A DNA stretch of 64,000 bases from positions 1,116,001 to 1,180,000 of the forward strand of contig VXAU01001099.1 in the NCBI GenBank assembly GCA_013399695.1, read 5' to 3'. Source of the DNA: Formicarius rufipectus. Lineage: Eukaryota; Chordata; Aves; Passeriformes; Formicariidae. Of this stretch, positions 25,961 through 40,200 are shown one piece after another. The notes below the pieces were generated by a model. The model ran no database searches and was not told the DNA's origin. It saw only the letters and a program-made list of their open reading frames with translations. Both the position numbers and the translations under genes were made by a program. The first letter of the stretch is position 1; every line of letters begins with the position of its first letter.

Positions 25961-28900
25961 CTCCTTTTAGCTCCACAGATATCTTTGTTACGAATAATCC
26001 TGTTAAGCCTTGGGGAAGTTGGATACACAAGCAAATATTTGCTTACCCTCTGCGTTTTACTTTCCACTGTAAACAAAATGATTTTTTCCTTGTGGGAATG
26101 CCAGTGTAACACGTACTAAGAGCACAAAGCTTAGAATTACAGCAGTAACTGGCATTTCTTCCAAAGGAATGCAAAATAAGTTTTTCTCCACACTTTTATA
26201 AGAAGTAAGCATTAAAAAACAGAGCTTCTCCTCTGCCATTAAGACAGAGTGGACTCTCCCGGTAATGTAAACTTCATGTCAAATCAAGTCAGAGAAAAGA
26301 GGAAGGCCTAGCTTTCTCAGTCCTCACAATACACTAATTGATGGCATTTTACCATTATCTAGCTGACCCAAATGTAAATTATCACATGTGCAATAAGGAC
26401 AATTGAGGAACAATAGTTTAGGCATGTTGAGATCAAGTGACCATTTAACAGTGTATTCCACAGTGGTTATCTGAAGGGCATCTGGCCCTTAAGTAACCTA
26501 CAATGCTATCAGCCATCCATACTTATTAGCCAATATCGTGACAATGCCTTCATATACTGAAGAATTAGAACTCCCCTGTAAGAAGAATTACCACTTCACA
26601 CTCTTCTGTAAGTGGTTGTGTAGTCCTCACAGGCAAAACTATTGTAACTGGGGAATCTTTACTCGATTTAACTTACTGCTGACTGATCTGAATAATTATC
26701 ACTTTGGGTAACAAGGAGATGATCAGTACCAACAATTAAATGCTTTGGGAATCCCCTTTCCTGGCTCAGAATGTTCTTTCATCCCCAGAGAAACCATATA
26801 AGGAAATAGATCAGATAATTCCTCCACCCTAAACAACCAAGGCCAAAGGAAACCACCTGTCATCCCTCTTTTTTGTGATGGATCCCAGCCCACCATGTCC
26901 TGACAATACCTACCACAGCAAAGAGATGTGCATGAGGGGCATGGGGAGCACCGGAGGCACACTTGGATGCGTTAGTGGCCAGCCAAGTGTTACTGTGATA
27001 GTGGTCTTGGGCTATGCACAGCGTTTTAAGTTTTCCATGGAAGAAAGATTATTTTCTAGTAAACCTTTTCAGGACAGCAATTTTATATTTAGATGTCTAA
27101 ATTCTACCCCACTTCTACTTGGAAATGATCCTAAGGGCTGGCAGAATAAACCATTACATTAACTTGCGGTTTGAACCTGCAATAAGCTTAGCAAACAGGT
27201 TTGCCATTTTTCAGAGTAATAAGACTGTAGCTTTAACATACATAAAAAATGTCATAATGGGACATTATTTTAAGAGTTCCCATTCCCACAATGAGATTGA
27301 GCTAAATTCATCAGCACCTATTCAGTGGTAAAGAAAAATAAAGACAATATACCCTTAGCCCACTTAGTCTCAAGTTTCTTAGTTTCATCTCTGTCTGCCA
27401 CTTCCGCAGCACTAAAGGACTGATCCGATGCCTATTGAAGTCAGTGGCAAAACTCCAATTGATTTTGGATAGAGCCAAATTGGGTGCAGAGGTTCCTAGA
27501 GATTTCCTCTGCCTAGGTGAGCAAGGGCACTTCACATGACGTGCTGTCTGCACATGGCACACTGCTCAAACACCAACCATCCAGCTCATTAACGTGTGTT
27601 ACCCCCCTGACTGACAGCAACCAGCCATCCACTCTGCAAGGCAGCAAATCTGAAGTGACAGCACGGGGACCTGCTGAGTCCTGGGAAGTCATTTTGTTCT
27701 CTTTGCCATGGCGTTTCTTAATTATTTGCATAAGCAAAACTCTCCCTCCAGTTATCCACTGAGAGAGGAGTATATAGCTGTCCCTCACCACTACAATCAA
27801 AGCACTTACATATGCATCCAGCTCTAAGGAATTTGCAGGGGGAACTATTCACATGTTAAAAACCAGTTGTAAGATTAGCTGTGGATGGCAGCTCAGATTG
27901 ACATATGGAAAACACTATTACTATTATTAAAAAGGGATTTTAGCAATATTTCATTTTGGAGTACACAAGTATATAAAAAGTAAAGCACTAGAAAATGCTG
28001 AGATTGATCACCTTCTTGTTATGCTGGAATTTTATCATAGTGGGAACAATTAATGGAACTAAGCTTTCTTTTTCTCAGAAGTCAAATGTTATCCCTTTTT
28101 TGTTCCTATAATTATGTGGGTTCCTTCCATTAGTCAAAGTAATCAAAACTCATTTTTGGAGTTTGTATAGAGCAAGATAACCAAGAAAACACATACATTT
28201 AACTTTAGTATTTGAAATCCTACAGTACACCATGGAAGAGCTGATAATATGAAGGGTACTGACTGGTAGGATGGAGCACCATTGCCTTCAACAGAAACTG
28301 CAGGAAAACTTAGAGCATGAGAAAAGAGGTATGTAAAAGAAATAATGTGGAATGGCCTCAAGAAATTTCACATAATACTTCTGAAACAGAGCAACACCAA
28401 TATTTCTATTGCCAGGAAACGACATGCTAGCCCCTAGTGTCTAGAAGCACATCCACAGGTGCAGTCACACTGCACAGCCCAAATGCCAGGAACAGAACCC
28501 GGTGAAGTCCCCTCTGGTGATCAGGATCTTTCTCCACACCAGAGGAACCTGTGAAGTTTCTGTATAACCTCCTTTTAGATATTCTAGGCAGTTTCCAGTC
28601 AGCTTTTAAAATGACAAATACAATGCACTCTAATAGAGAGGACAGCTGAAGTAGTCACATGTAACAGCTCAAAGGCAAAGATTAGAAAGCCAGTCTGTTG
28701 GCTCCCTGCTCAGCAGTGGAAGCAAGGTCTGTTCTCTGCCTTGTTAGCCAGTCTATGAACAATGACTGCAGCTAAAAAAACATAAACTGGAGGAAAGAAT
28801 ACCCATGAAATAATGATCGAGAGGACAAGAAGTGCACCAAGACAAACTCTGCACTGAATTGATGTTGGCAGTGTTCATCTGTACCAGAGGAGAGAAGGGA

Positions 28901-31482
28901 AGAATTTGAGAAGCACCTGCTGCATACCATCCAGAGAAACCAGTGCTCTAAAAGTAAGGGTGAATCAATATCAGCATGCATTCTTAGGAGTGAACACAGG
29001 TTCATATTTTTGTTGTCAGGGAAATTCCTTGGATGGGTAAACCTGTGGAATTGGACACATTACTGAGAAAAATGTGAGCTGTGAAAGACAAGATAGAATC
29101 ATAAATTAAATAAGAGATTCTAGAAATAAATGTGCCCTCAGAGCTGCCACTATGACTAATTCAGCATTATAAGTACATAACGCAAAGCCTGTCTTTATTA
29201 GATCACTGAGCCTGGCATTGTAAACCAGCAGGAATTTTAGTTGCAATATTAAATAAAAATTTTTAAATTAATAATCATAATTTAAAAAAAAATAAAAGAG
29301 GGCACACAATTAATTATAAAAGCCAGAGTACAGTAGTACAGGACTGATCAGGAGCAGAGGCATTGGCAAGATTCTCTGATCAACAACTGCAGTTGGCAGA
29401 ATAAGCATTTGATGCCTCTCAGCAGTTGTGTACAGCAACGGGTGAAGAGAGAGGAAGAACAGGCTTTTGAACACCACTCGAGATGGGCCACACTGGGCTC
29501 TATTTCTGGCTACAGCCCAGCAGGCATCTCCCTGCTCTCTGCTGTTTCCCTTGGCACTACTGCTGCATCAAAGCCCTGCTCTCTCTGGTCCTCTCAGGTT
29601 TTGCTGATGCTGTTTTGGAAGACACCACAGCAGAGTGCTGAACTCACCTGAGCCTTCAAGGAAGCTCATTAGACTGTGAAGTTACAGGTTGCTCAGCTGT
29701 TTTGCTGTTGAGCCAATCAATTACAAAGGCAATGTATTTATCCCTTTCTTTCTGAAACATCATAGCAGAAAGAAAAAAGTGAGTGAAGCACAAAACTGTT
29801 ACAAGGCTGGATTTTTTTTTTCTCCTTTCCTGTGGATTCCATCTGCCTTGACATTTATAAACTAATTGTCATAATCAAATACCATAAATACTCAAGTATC
29901 ATATATACTCAGCACAAGCACACCTTAAAGTACAGAATCACAGAACACATTTCACAGGAGAAAATAAAAAAGGTCAACAAGCCAGTATCTGGGTATTTCA
30001 ATCTCTTCTCATCCTGTGGTACTGGGCAAAACTCAACAAATCAAGCAGAGATCCCCACCTAATCCACTCAAGTCAGCAATATTTACTAGAAATCAATGTA
30101 AATTTTCTAGTCAGTTCTGCTCTCTGATATTCTGGAAATGCTTCAAAAGTCTTTGAAGGCTTAGAGGTTTGTGGCTTTGGCTATTTGTGGTTATATTTGG
30201 AGTTTTCTTTTTTGTTTTTAACTAAGATACTGAATGACATTAAAAAAAAAAAAAAAGAAAGAAAAGGAAAAAGAAGAGGGGAAAAGGCAGTCCTAATGAT
30301 ACTTTCCAACAGACTTCATTGCAGGCTGAGTTTTTAAGTCAATCTTCATTAACCTGAGCATTCGTGTAGCAGTGTTCCTCAAACAGAACTGGACAGCACA
30401 ACGTCTGTGGAATTAACGTAGCTCTGTGCCTATGAATTTGCTCTGTTCACTAGTTACAGCTTGGTTCTTTTAGGGCAGAGAGATGAAGTCCTCATCCAAC
30501 TTGTTTGATTTCTCTCTGAAGCTATTTTTAATTATTCTTACCTGCAATCCCAAATGGAATTCAGATACATGGTCCCCAGGTCCTCACCTTCTGGTATAGT
30601 TATGTCCTCTTACAGTTACCTGTCTCCAGCTCCTCTCTAGGGATTTTCAACAAGACATTTCTATAAATGTTAATTTCTGAGTGGAACCTGCAGTATGGGA
30701 AAGCCTCAACTCTGAACTGCCCTTATGTCACCTGCTAACTAACATATTGCTGGTTCTAAAGTGGCTGATGAAACAGCTGCTAGAACAGCAATCAGCATTC
30801 ATTTTTTAGAGTATCTGTTAGCTCGAGAGTTTAGGTACTGGCATTGACATATTAAAGCAGAACACATTTTTGCTGGCTTTGATTAATCATTAACTCCTAG
30901 GTTTTGTTTCATGAGCTCTGTTTGGCTCACCATTGGCACTGCTGTACCCATGCTTTTCAGATGCATTCAAACAGTGTGCTGGCTCAGGTACCTGTGCTTT
31001 AGGATCAGCTGTGCTCGTGGCATTGACTGTTGGAAAGGGCTCTTCTCCCTCTCTCTATTCTGCCTGACTTGTAGTGTGATTTCTTACGATAACTCATAGA
31101 CAAGATAAGTGTATGCCTCAGAGAGAAGTGGTGCATGCTGTCTGCTCCAAGCAGGAACAGAGCAATTCCAGAAAGCTCCTTCATCTGCACCGGCATTTCT
31201 GCTAAACAAAGCAGTCTCTCTCCTGTTCTGAAGGCTTACACCACTCTGACTTTAGCACTGAGCCTGAGCAACTCCTGTAGCTATTAGATAATGTGTACAA
31301 GAGCAGCAAAATTGTGTGAAAACAGAAGTTTCCCAAACTCATTTTCTCTTAGGGAAATGGACTCCCTAATCTTTCAGGCATCCACCATGGTAATACAGCA
31401 AGAACATCAGTTACTACTGAGAGCAAAGCTTAATTTATGTTCAGCAGAGCAGGCTCTTAAAGTAAAAATATTTTTAAAAAAT
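25961..31482. other. Unique DNA, no gene seen
   Basis: About 5.5 kb without a recognised exon, RNA gene or transposon. A GC-richer patch at about 29400-29660 has an 80-codon open frame of unfamiliar sequence. A purine tract lies at 30242-30287. Confidence 0.55.
30242..30287. repeat. Polypurine tract
   Basis: About 46 bases of A and G only: an A run of 14 followed by AAAG, GGAAA and GAGGGG-type units. It is simple-sequence DNA. Confidence 0.85.
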
Positions 31483-31569
31483 AAACAAACAAAAACAAAC
31501 AAACAAACAAAAAAGCCCAACAAAAAACAAAACAAACAAAAAAACAAACAAACAAACAAACAAAAAAAN

Positions 31570-31610
<41 letters not shown>
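31483..31610. repeat. A/C-rich tract ending in a 40-base A run, with an N
   Basis: AAAC units, with some CCCAAC, lead into a poly-A of 40 bases (31570-31609). A single N lies at 31569, at the border of the two. Lysine/asparagine/threonine-rich and phenylalanine-rich open frames through it are artefacts. The exact length of the A run is probably uncertain. Confidence 0.92.
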
Positions 31611-32623
31611 ACCATCCTGGCACCACAAAATACTTTCTAGTTGTAATGCAACTGCATCTCTTTCCTTTCCCCTCCAATACCAACTCATAACTACCCAAAA
31701 TTTGTTTTCACTATTAAGACCATGATGACTTCTAAAAACCTTCAACCACTGACCTCCCTGAAAAGGCAACACTCTGCCAGCCTTTTCATAAAAGAATCTC
31801 AGCCAGCTATTCAGCATGAATGCTAGTTAATTAAGCCTCTTATTGTTACTGCATAGAAGCAAGACACAGGGATCACTCTCCCTCACTCTCCCCTCCCTAA
31901 CAATGGTCCTACTGTTGAGTAGACAGCCCCTGCTGTTAAACAGTATTCACCACAGCAAACCCCTTCCTCCTCCAGCAAGGCTGGGATGAAAGGAGGTCAG
32001 AAAAAATATAACTAGACTTTTCAAAACTGATAGTTGTCAACACCTCTGCTCATATTAAAAGGGCTCACAGCCATAGGTGTTTGCCTTGTGATTTTAGCAT
32101 TTACACTCCTACAAAGCCTGGTATTCACAGGGCCTCCGTGATGTCTGGATCCATCTTTGAGAGCACAAGATGCTCTTGAGGTCCATAAGGGGATTTCCAC
32201 AGCTTTCTCTGGGCACATGGTACCACGTGCCTTAAACATACTTGGTAAATAGAAATCATGTTTTCTAATAAAAGCAGCAACAACCACAAAATACTCTCAG
32301 TGAGATAGTCCAAAAAAATTTAGCTACCATATCCATGTCCAGTTCCTGAAGTGCAGTGTCATTCCTCTGCCTTTCTTCCATCTGGGTAGGCCTTTTCATC
32401 AAGAATCACAGTCTTACCTCAAACAGATTAAAATAGGGCCCAGCACTTGGTGACTTGCCGCTTAGGGGCACATGAAAACTGAAACATGCCTTCCATACAA
32501 CAAGTCTGTAAATGCTTGCTGGCTCCAGCTGAGCATATGTAGCATTAGGTTGGCTCCCTTCAGGGCTGAATTTCAGCTTAATATCTTAATAAGGCAAAAG
32601 GAATAATTTTGTGGATGATGCTA

Positions 32624-32667
32624 TGACATTGATGCTTCAATCAAGTGACATTGACACTTCAATTTAC
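32624..32667. repeat. 22-bp tandem duplication
   Basis: Two adjacent 22-base units, each beginning TGACATTGA and containing CTTCAAT, differ at about six positions. Confidence 0.8.
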
Positions 32668-34580
32668 TGGTAGATATTTCTAGCCTCTGAGTCCAGAATA
32701 TGTCACTCCTTTGGAGTTCTAGTCAAGACCTCTAGCCAGAATCCTGCATAACAGGAAGCACTTTAAGGTATCCATGAATGAAACATTCAGTAGAAATTAA
32801 TTGATCAATGTCATCTTTTTCACCAATTTATCAGCAACTAGATACTAAAATGTGCAAAATAAATGGTTTCTAATAGAAGTGTAATTGGTCATTCAGTGAA
32901 AAAAATTATGTTAGAAATGTAGATTAAATACTTTTACATTTTTCCATGACTAATCAGGTATTCCAAATTTCATTACCACTTTTGCAATATGTATTCACAT
33001 TATCCATTACATGAGCTTCTTTAATATTGACAACGCATAAATGTATTTGGCATAGAATGATGGAACAAAATCACTTGGAATATAATGCCTGAACATGATT
33101 CCACCTCTGATGTCCTCACTTGAAAGAACAACTTATAATTACTTATAACATATGGCATTAGATTTTTGAGCTTGCATAGCAAATGTCATATCCAATGTTC
33201 CGCTCATTAAAGAATTCTTTTGTGAGCAAAACAACAGACATGTAGAGACAAGAAGCTCACCTAGTGGAATTTACCCCTTCCACCATTTCACATGGATAGA
33301 TGTGTCAAAATATGACCACAGCCCCATCAGTGGCAAATTTTAGAAACATTTGAAGTCTTTAAATTCCATTACTGCTCTCCAAATTTCTCTGGAATTATTC
33401 CACACAAGCAGCAAAAAAGTAAAAGCATCTGTTTTGCTTTGTCACTTCTTCCAAACAGCAAACAGACTACAAGCAGATTTCCTATCCATAAACACGATAT
33501 TTTGAAGGTAGCATAAGGAGTGTTTTAAGAACATCTCATTCTGCAGCAAAAATCTCACATCAGTTTGTTGCTTAGGGCACATATCTAGATTTTTATTAAC
33601 CGATGTCTTTAGCCAAGTTTCCAAGTTGGGATCTGATTGGATACCTTGCTGGTTTCTTAAAGACTCCTGGAACCCTGCAGTGGGCCATGTCTGACTTTCC
33701 TAAATGATCATCTGCAGTGGAATCTCTATAAATATGCAATGAAACAAAATATAGGAACTTCACATCACTATGCCACTTGCATTTCTCCTTGTTTCTTCTC
33801 ATTCATCTTATGTCTTTTCTCACAGAGTGGTCAGTGAAGACAATTTTGCATCCATATTCTGCAAAAGCAGTAGCTTAAACAGTTAAAATGCAACTCACAT
33901 GTTTTTAATACTACACCTAATACCTTTTTAATTATGCAAAATGCCTCAACCCCATAACCAATCCATTCAAGCTTAATTATTCTTCAGCATATAAACTGTC
34001 ATATTGTAATCAATTTGATTATTCATCTGTTTTTGAATAACTACATAAGTGATTGCAAGTTATGCATCCTGTTTAAACAGTAGCCAGTATTAAATCAGGA
34101 AATAAGTATATATACAGAAAAACCTACATCAGCAAACCAACAATACCTTGATCTACCTAGACTACTACTGTAACTGAAAATGAGTGCCTTATAGTTTTGT
34201 TGTTGTCACATCACATTCTCATAATACTGTGATTTATAACACCTTTGCTTTAATAAACAAGGTATTTAAGTGTTTTGGTTGTTGGGGATTTAAAATTACT
34301 TTTGTTAGCCATTGTTGTTAACAGTCCATCTGTGGTATTGTGGATGGTCCAACAGTGGCATTCTAGTGCAGATAAACTGCCTCTGTACTTCAGTGGATAA
34401 ATACAATATGAAAAATATAATACAGGTGTATAAATCAAAAATACTACCATGTGTAACATTCCAGAACAAAAGAAAACTCTATGGAATTAAAGGACATCCC
34501 AAGAACATCACTGGAATTATCAAGAAAACTCACCTACCCAGAACAGAAGACAGGCTTATTTAACTTCAGGAGATTAATAG

Positions 34581-34604
34581 GAAGGAAAGTTAGAAGGAAA
34601 GTTC
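34581..34604. repeat. 12-bp tandem duplication
   Basis: Two consecutive 12-base units, GAAGGAAAGTTA then GAAGGAAAGTTC. Confidence 0.8.
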
Positions 34605-37255
34605 TGCACCTTACTCAGCAAACTGATGGGCAGTGACACTCAACGCTGCATGTTTTCATCGGCATCAAATACAGGTCTAAGAAAGGAATGAACATTTACT
34701 CCAACAAAAACATACAGAGTTACAAGAAAGAGTGAAAAATCCCTCAGAACAAACAACAGACCAAGAAAACTTACCTCATGTTTTGGGGTTAAACTAATTC
34801 CAAGGCAATCCTCATTAGGATGACTGCAAACTATTCTACCTGTGCCAAACATAAGACTTTGCATACCCCTCCTTTATAACATTCAGGGCTGCTCAATGTC
34901 AGTCAAGGGACTGATTCAAAATTCCCAGCTATCTTTATGTTGCAGATATCTTATCACACATTTACTCCAAACCACTACCACTATAGAAAAGGTTTGATGA
35001 AAGAAAATCTTTTAATGTTGTTGCTCAGAGAAAAGAGAAGTTGAAGAAAAAACTCAGGTGAATAGACCATCTTTATTTGTTATTAACAATTCTTCTACAT
35101 CAGTTTTTCAGAATTTACAGGAAGATTTAGAAAAGAGCATTTTACACACAAAAAAAATAAAAACGAGGAAACCACTTACTAAATTGCAAGCATCACTTTA
35201 TCCCTCTGACTCTTGCAATGCTACTGCCATACACTGAAGTGCCACTCTTAAAAGTTCTCAGTCAGATTTCACTTTCACCTGAGGTGAATCGTAATCTACA
35301 AATCCACTCTCACAAATTACAATCACCTGCCAAATAACTTTAAGCATTCTTCCTGCAAGCATGACCAAAGTGGTTCAGAAGTTTTTCTTTATTTTCTTTA
35401 TTTGAAGTGCTCACTTCTTTTAGTCTTCTTATGAAATTTTTTTTGGTAAGCCTTCTGTAATTCTTTCTCAGTGATTCCCACTGACAGTCTATTTATGGGC
35501 ATATCAGGATAATAATATCTTTATTGTTTGCTATTCAAGTGAGAAATAAATGGAACTATTAGAAAAAGGAACAATTAATGGAATTATTTATTTAGAACAT
35601 ACCTTTTTATTTAAAGAAAAAAAATAAGGAAGAAAAAAACCCTGTGATGAAATCATGTATCCCCCTGAGCTATATTGGACATGATGTCATACAAGTTGAG
35701 TCACTTGCATTCCGAACATACACATACTAAAGCTGCCTGCATAAAATTTAAAACATAATGTAAATTAAGATATGACTTATAAATTTAAACTGTTAACTAC
35801 AACCTAAAAGCATATGCCATCAGTGTTTCAGGCCATCCCTCTACTGCTAAAAGTTGATAAATGTAGAGGATGAGCAAAAGTGTTACAACAGATTTTCAGG
35901 GAGAGGCTTCAGCTGTGGCTTGATGTTCAGCAGCCTGGAGTAACACCTGACCCATGACCAGTCCATCTGAATGCCACGTTCAGAGAACAATAGAGGCTGC
36001 ATATTCAGCAGAGGGGCCTTGTACACCTGTATGCAGCTGGAAGAGCAAATTATGAAAGTTGAGTAGTTTCTACCATTTAATAGCAGGTGACCTCCTATAT
36101 TGAAGATCTTGCCCAGCCTGAAATTGGGGTCAGCCAAAGATGAAGAGAGGAGGATCACACCCTGGCCCTAACAGTTTTAATTCATGCAAGCCTAGAGAAA
36201 TGCTGCCAAAGACATGTTGAATCTCAAAAGAAAAATAAAAAGCCTGCAAGCCTAAGCTCAAAATCTCTGAAAAGAATTAAATAGATCGTACTCCAAGACC
36301 AATGGGGAGGAAAAATTGTCAAGACCTCTCAGAGTCTGCAAAAGTTGGGCTTGAATATGTTTGGATATAACAGCAATGGATCAAGTAATGAAAGTGCTGG
36401 GGCTTGCTGCTAACTGCTTAACACATCCTTGTTACCTGAAGTATAACATCATACTTTTCAGGCTACTTTGCATAGGCAACAAAATGTTAAGAAAAAGTTT
36501 GCTGTGTTTTAATTTGTGTTTGTTTTTGTTTTTTTTAATCAAGCCATTGACTTTTGCTGACCCATCTCAGGTTCCTATTTATATACAACTCATGTATACT
36601 ATCAAATTGTTAGAGAACAATGGAGTCCAGAGATGTATAAACAGAGGCTTTCTGGAGCACTTTCGTTCCTAATTAAAAACCAAAAATATAACACTGAAAT
36701 TTTCTATGGGTTCTCCAGTTAATCACCATTTGTTGAAGTCATGACACTGCTGTTTTGGTGTTTTTCTCTCAGATGAAGCTACAGAGGGCTTAAGAAAGAC
36801 CGAGATATGCTTAACGAAAAACTTTTGCCGCTTCTTTGTAGTAACCAGAAGAATGACAGCAGTAATAATTAATATCTCTGTGCTTCACAAACAGTGAAAT
36901 CAGATGCACAGCTTATCAAGAGTCTGTGTATGCAATTTTTCCATTAACAATTCTGCAGACAGAGCATTGATAATTGCGCCTGTGGTGAATCCCAATGAGG
37001 CGTATTTGCCTGACATTGTTGTAGAAGGGGAAATATGAATATATGCATTTTAAATTTTTATGATTACATTTTTACTGAAGTGTGGGGGCCTGAAGTTTCA
37101 TGACTGTTTTAATGCAATTGGTTCCACTTAGGTGAGATGACATGTTGAAATGTGATGTGCTGAACATTTCCCAGGTAATTGGAGTTCAGTCAACGACAAC
37201 ACTGGGCATTGTCACAGGTTTTAATGAAAAAGGCTTATCTTTCTCTTTTATATTA

Positions 37256-37295
37256 TAGGATATGATGCATCATGTTATACAGCATCATGATCCTA
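37256..37295. repeat. Inverted repeat, hairpin-forming
   Basis: The left arm 37256-37268 pairs with the right arm 37282-37295 over about 13 base pairs with one bulged base, leaving a 13-base loop. The left arm also contains the start of a perfect 12-base palindrome, ATGATGCATCAT. The stem is too short for a typical microRNA precursor unless outer pairing exists that I did not see. Confidence 0.7.
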
Positions 37296-40200
37296 CATGA
37301 CAGTCTCTCAAACAGATTTAAAAAGTTTACTTCACTCTGCATACTCCTGACCTTGGACCACACAAACACATAGACTGCATATTCAGTCAACACTTCCCAG
37401 TTCCCTTGCTCACATACATGGCCAGCATTAATTCCTATTACAACTGATGATTTGTACAGTGTTCCATCCCCCCAGGGGTGAATTTGAGCCACTGTTCATG
37501 ATGTTACACTCACTGTTTGTGCACCCTTCCCCAGAGCTATTGGAGGGAGAAGCCACAACGGAGGAAGAAGGACCACCGTGCAGAAACTTCCAGCAGAAAT
37601 TTAGAGTGCTGCATAAATGGCTCAGGGGGTTGTCATGGGAAACACAGCCTGGCACTCACTGATTTTTCCACTAAATGAATTTCTTTCACATTAGAGCAGG
37701 GAAACAACTAAGCATGAGCTAGTTGACTGGGAAGAAAGAAGAAAGACTCTGGTGCTATTGAAACCTTAAATTATATCTCAAACAAAATTCAAATCAAACT
37801 AAAACAGATGTTGAATACTGAAGGGAAATTTTTGACTTCTCTACCATTTATTTTCTCGGCAGCTCAGAAGATGTACAGAATTTTCTTCTGGAAAATGCAG
37901 ACCTGAGTTTTCTCACCTGTTCTTTTTAAGGAGGGAACAGCTGTCTTTCAGAATATTTGTTTGCAGCTCAAAGGTGAAAGAGTCAATGGTGGGATCTCAC
38001 AATTCTGAGAATAGGATAAACTATATATCACTGATATTCTACAACAGTTATGTCCCTGAATATTTTTCTTTGACTGGACTATTCAAGGGGTCAAGTACAA
38101 TTCAGTGTTAAAACATCAGAAAGAGACTTTAAGCCCACCACTGTTACCCCCTTCATATATTTCTTTTGAACAGAGGGAAACAAGAATTCCTCTGTGTCAC
38201 AGAAGACCAAAAGTAGAGACATACCTTTCAGTCTAATGCTTTAGATGTAAAACAAAACTCCTCCTGTAAGATTTTTCTGTCTAATAAGGATACCAACCCT
38301 ACCTATAAACACTGTACTGCAAATGCAGCAAAGTACCACTAAGGCTTCTCACCTCTACTTCTTGGGATTTTGACTGTAGTAATTTTTATGCTCCCGTGTA
38401 GATGCTGAATTATCTGTAAAGTCTAACTTAGAGTCTCATAGTCACTTTCTGACCTTTAGTTAAATCCAAAAAATTGATACTAGCTGAAAATTATTTGATG
38501 GCTTGAGTAGCAAGGCTGAATTTGGGAAGAAATATCTGCCTAAACCCTACCACTAGAGCAGATGCTTCTGTAGCTAATCCCAGACTGAAAAGACTGTTAT
38601 AATCCAATCATCCTTAAGGACTCTTTCATGTATCTCTTAAGCACTAGTTGCCTCGGTGTCTATACAAGGAGACATCCTTTCTGTGAGAGAATATAATGCA
38701 CAGTGAAAGATGCCTGATTTTTCTTAACCATCAGAACTCAAGTGCTGCCAGTACAGGTACTTACATCTCTGTGACTGAGTGTTTGGGTCTTCAGCATCCA
38801 GTGCAGCAGGAAGTAATTTACTTTGTAAATTATATTTGGAAAAAATAAACAAACAAAATAAATACCCAAAACAACAGTTTTACTCCTATGTTCACTATTT
38901 CTGTGTATATGAAAGTGAAATAAGCAAAAGAAGATTTCTAGCACAATCAAGTATTTTAAGGGCACAGTCTCTAACCTGTTAAGGTGCTCAGTAACATGAC
39001 AAGGGGAATGAAAACTATTGACTCTGTGATACTTCTTAGCAGAGAGATGCAAAACAGCGCAAATTCTCACCCACACATATGTCATCTTTCTCTTTCTCCC
39101 TCTCTCAAGCTCATTTTTAATACCTCAGAAGTTCATACTGGGCTACCTCAGCTTTCTTTTTCCACCTTCATTTCCCTTGACATAAGGAAAAGACCAGGAT
39201 AGAAACACATGGCAGGGATTGGGGCAGGATGCTGAGCTAAACAAAGAATTTTTTTCCCCTTTGCATAAGTCATTAATTTCTGATGTTATGAGACTAAACT
39301 GTGCATGAAACAGAAACCCACTGACTGATATTTCCCTGGAACAGATGCTCTAAATGCCAAATAGCAAAGAGATGCACCACAAACAAAGGCAAGCTGGGGT
39401 CCTCCCTGAAGGGTTACGATACAATTCCCAGTGTTACTGAATGGTTGGTTCAACATATAGTAAATCACCTCTATGTTAGGACCATATTCTCAACATAGTC
39501 ACAAAACTACTCAGCAGATCTTTAATTGTTATTTTCTGGGAGTGGAGTGTAAACTTCAGTTTCCTGTATGTGAATATTGGTGTGGAATTTAGTGACACAG
39601 TGGCCTGAACCTGTAGAGTCATAGTATTTAATATGATAATTCTGATTCCCAGTATCTGTGGTTTGACCACTGAAATGGGCCTGGAAAATCTGATCTTTAG
39701 CTCTCCCAGAGAGACACTATGTAATTACAGCCAAGCTAACCAGGATTTCTGTGCCTTAGTTTTCCTTCGTGTCAGAAGGATATAGTAATTATTTCTCTAT
39801 TTGTGTATTTAGAATGGAAAAGAGTTTTTTGTTTAGTTTGGTTTTTCTAGAAAGGGATATAGCTTGTTATGTGTCTAAATAGCATCTCGGTCCTGGCTGG
39901 CTTTCCTTGATGTCATTTTAAATATAATAATGACAAAGCGAGTATTGATTCCTCTTTTCAGAGCATGTGTTCCCTGGGATGCAGTAAGCTTTTTTACTGC
40001 TTAGCCTAAGTTAAGCAGTATCTAGCCAGACATAAGGCCTTCCACCTCCAGAGACTGCTCACTTCACATGTATGTTGCACCAGAAGCCTCTTGAAACTCC
40101 TCTAGCCTCTAGGGAAGCAACATTAAAGCCACAGTGGGAAAAATTCACTCCCGCCTGCCAATGTTACTCCTGTGATGCTGCCACAGAGTAAGTGGGATGT

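Noticed and set aside
25781..26119. F/G/V/L-rich open frame of 112 codons resembling a membrane protein
   Set aside because: It is the translation of the G/T tract. The complementary strand gives an equally open K/N/T/P/Q frame, so the openness comes from composition.
29934..29990. CAGAATCACAGAA at 29934, like a CR1 3' terminus
   Set aside because: The sequence that follows does not continue into any CR1 block, so the short match is probably chance.
31291..31817. Open frames of 136-144 codons on both strands
   Set aside because: They cross the A/C tract, a 40-A run and an N. The recognisable part is poly-lysine or poly-phenylalanine.
35883..36158. 91-codon minus-strand open frame with protein-like texture
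   Set aside because: No family was recognised, no splice-site support was seen, and the length is within chance expectation.
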